Part shown: piece by piece, positions 6,438-7,197 of the stretch
Position numbering within the stretch: position 1 is the first letter of the stretch
How the letters are laid out: each line of letters begins with the position of its first letter
Made by a program: the position numbers and the translations under genes
Notes under the pieces: model-generated
Database searches by the model: none
What the model saw: the letters and a program-made list of their open reading frames with translations, nothing else
What the model was told of the DNA's origin: nothing
Source of the DNA: Chloroflexota bacterium
GTDB lineage: Bacteria; Chloroflexota; Anaerolineae; Ardenticatenales; Ardenticatenaceae
Reading direction: 5' to 3'
Length of the DNA: 7,197 bases
Assembly: GCA_003520455.1 (NCBI GenBank)
Contig: DOUV01001028.1
Coordinates: 2,575 to 9,771, forward strand

Positions 6438-7197
6438 AAGGTTGGTGCACGAATCGCGGCAGGCCACGCCGCCGGGCGACTCGACTCGCACCGGGTCGCC
6501 GTTGGCCCTTCCAGGCGATCCCGCGCACGTCGTAACTCGCACTATCTCGATTCGGGAGCTGCCTCGATCCTCCAGCTTGGCCCGCATGTTGATCGTCCAG
6601 TCACGAATATGTAGCCCACCGAACGGGAGCGTATCGCGGGTGAGCCAGGGTTTGACCACCAGATAGCTCACCTGGTGGACCAACGGAGCGTAGGCCGCCT
6701 CCGTCACTGCAAGGGTCTGCTCAGCCTCGACGTAGAGCCCCCGCCGGGTGCCTAAGTCGGAGGTCGCCGCCGCACGATCCAGCAACTCCTCGAAGGTGGT
6801 CGCGACCCGGCGGGCCGAGTTGGGACTGGTCCCAACGTGAAAGGTGGATTCGAGAAAATCGTGCGTATCGGGGAAATCAGCGCAACGGTGGAGGAGCCAG
6901 ACGTGGGGGGCTCGCGGCAGGGGGGTGGTGTTCTTGAGAATGTCTCGAAACGCTGGCTCGGGGTACTCCTCCACATGGACCGCGATGCCCAGCGTCGTGG
7001 ACCACATCTGCTGGATTGCGGCAGCCAGTTGACGGTCGCGCTCGCCCTGGGCAACCGCCAACTGGATCGGCGGATAGCCCGCTCCACCCGGATAACCGGC
7101 CCGCGTGAGCAGGGCGCGGGCACCAGCGGCATCGCTTTGCACCCCGGGCTGATCGGCGGGGGGGGCGGCGAGCGCCCCCGGTGGGCTGAGGTGGTGG
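6426..7197 (-). CDS. Family 5 solute-binding protein, C-terminal part (SBP1)
   Basis: C-terminal portion of a second OppA/DppA-type binding protein; the N-terminus lies beyond the right window edge. The frame stays open to the edge, giving 256 visible residues. It begins with a family-typical SPPGALAAPPADQPG stretch, then a SDAAGARALLTRAGYPGGAG motif, MWSTTLGIAVHVEEY, the CADFPDTHDFLESTF block, RRGLYVEAEQTL and YAPLVHQVSYLVVKP. These align in order with the C-terminal half of SBP2, so the two are paralogues, though distant. The usual GW before ADYPD is HR here. Family members normally stop soon after the RDWTI-type element, but this frame continues about 46 residues into a Cys- and Arg-rich tail without family features. 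The tail may be read-through or a frameshift product. It probably binds a different ligand from SBP2 for the same or another permease. Confidence 0.85.
   Translation of the reverse strand, partial: HHLSPPGALAAPPADQPGVQSDAAGARALLTRAGYPGGAGYPPIQLAVAQGERDRQLAAAIQQMWSTTLGIAVHVEEYPEPAFRDILKNTTPLPRAPHVWLLHRCADFPDTHDFLESTFHVGTSPNSARRVATTFEELLDRAAATSDLGTRRGLYVEAEQTLAVTEAAYAPLVHQVSYLVVKPWLTRDTLPFGGLHIRDWTINMRAKLEDRGSSRIEIVRVTTCAGSPGRANGDPVRVESPGGVACRDSCTNLLTC

Noticed and set aside
6316..6528. A 70-codon minus-strand frame between SBP1 and SBP2
   Set aside because: It overlaps the SBP1 tail, the promoter and the leader in another frame, and shows no ribosome binding site or recognisable protein features.
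7158..7165. Run of eight G, considered as a frameshift site or sequencing error
   Set aside because: The SBP1 frame reads family-like sequence on both sides of the run, so the length appears correct as given.
7161..7179. Inverted repeat GGGGGC/GCCCCC considered as a terminator
   Set aside because: It is inside SBP1 coding sequence, has no T tract and is explained by Pro/Ala/Gly codons.

Overview
The window is GC-rich bacterial DNA (about 60% by eye) and nearly all of it is one minus-strand gene cluster for a peptide-type (Opp/Dpp, family 5) ABC importer. In transcription order (right to left) it holds: the C-terminal part of a solute-binding protein (SBP1, cut by the right window edge); a complete second solute-binding protein (SBP2, oppA-like); the permeases oppB and oppC; and the ATPases oppD and oppF. 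Every core component of an importer is present and apparently intact: two permeases with EAA loops, and two ATPases with full sets of nucleotide-binding motifs and C-terminal cysteine tails. The organism cannot be named. The separate OppD and OppF, the SBP with a membrane anchor and a Pro/Ala/Ser/Thr-rich linker, and the wording of the SBP motifs would fit Chloroflexota (for example a Thermomicrobia-like lineage). That is an inference from protein style, not a match.

Right to left: 7197-6426 is the end of SBP1, whose reading frame runs about 46 residues past the expected family end. A good sigma70-type promoter (TTGACA-18-TATTGT, 6437-6408) overlaps the last codons of SBP1 and probably drives SBP2-oppBCDF. 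It is followed by a leader of about 100 nt that can form hairpins and ends in a 14-bp perfect palindrome containing the SBP2 ribosome binding site. SBP2 (6297-4555), oppB (4486-3557), oppC (3490-2501), oppD (2389-1379, TTG start) and oppF (1257-265) follow. They are separated by gaps of 66-121 nt, unusually roomy for an opp operon. Inverted repeats lie in three of these gaps, and a possible internal promoter lies in the oppC-oppD gap. After oppF there are three successive hairpins, the last a textbook intrinsic terminator (131-94, perfect 8-bp outer stem plus a six-T tract).

How it works: the SBPs would capture peptides (or another family 5 ligand) outside the membrane and deliver them to the OppB/OppC channel, with OppD/OppF hydrolysing ATP on the cytoplasmic face. 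Two SBPs beside one permease suggest a broadened or switchable substrate range. I see no mobile element, CRISPR array, tRNA, rRNA or defence gene. The window looks like ordinary transport DNA. The points worth a second look are regulatory (structured leader, intergenic hairpins, internal promoter) and the odd tail of SBP1. Positions 1-93 contain nothing I can assign.
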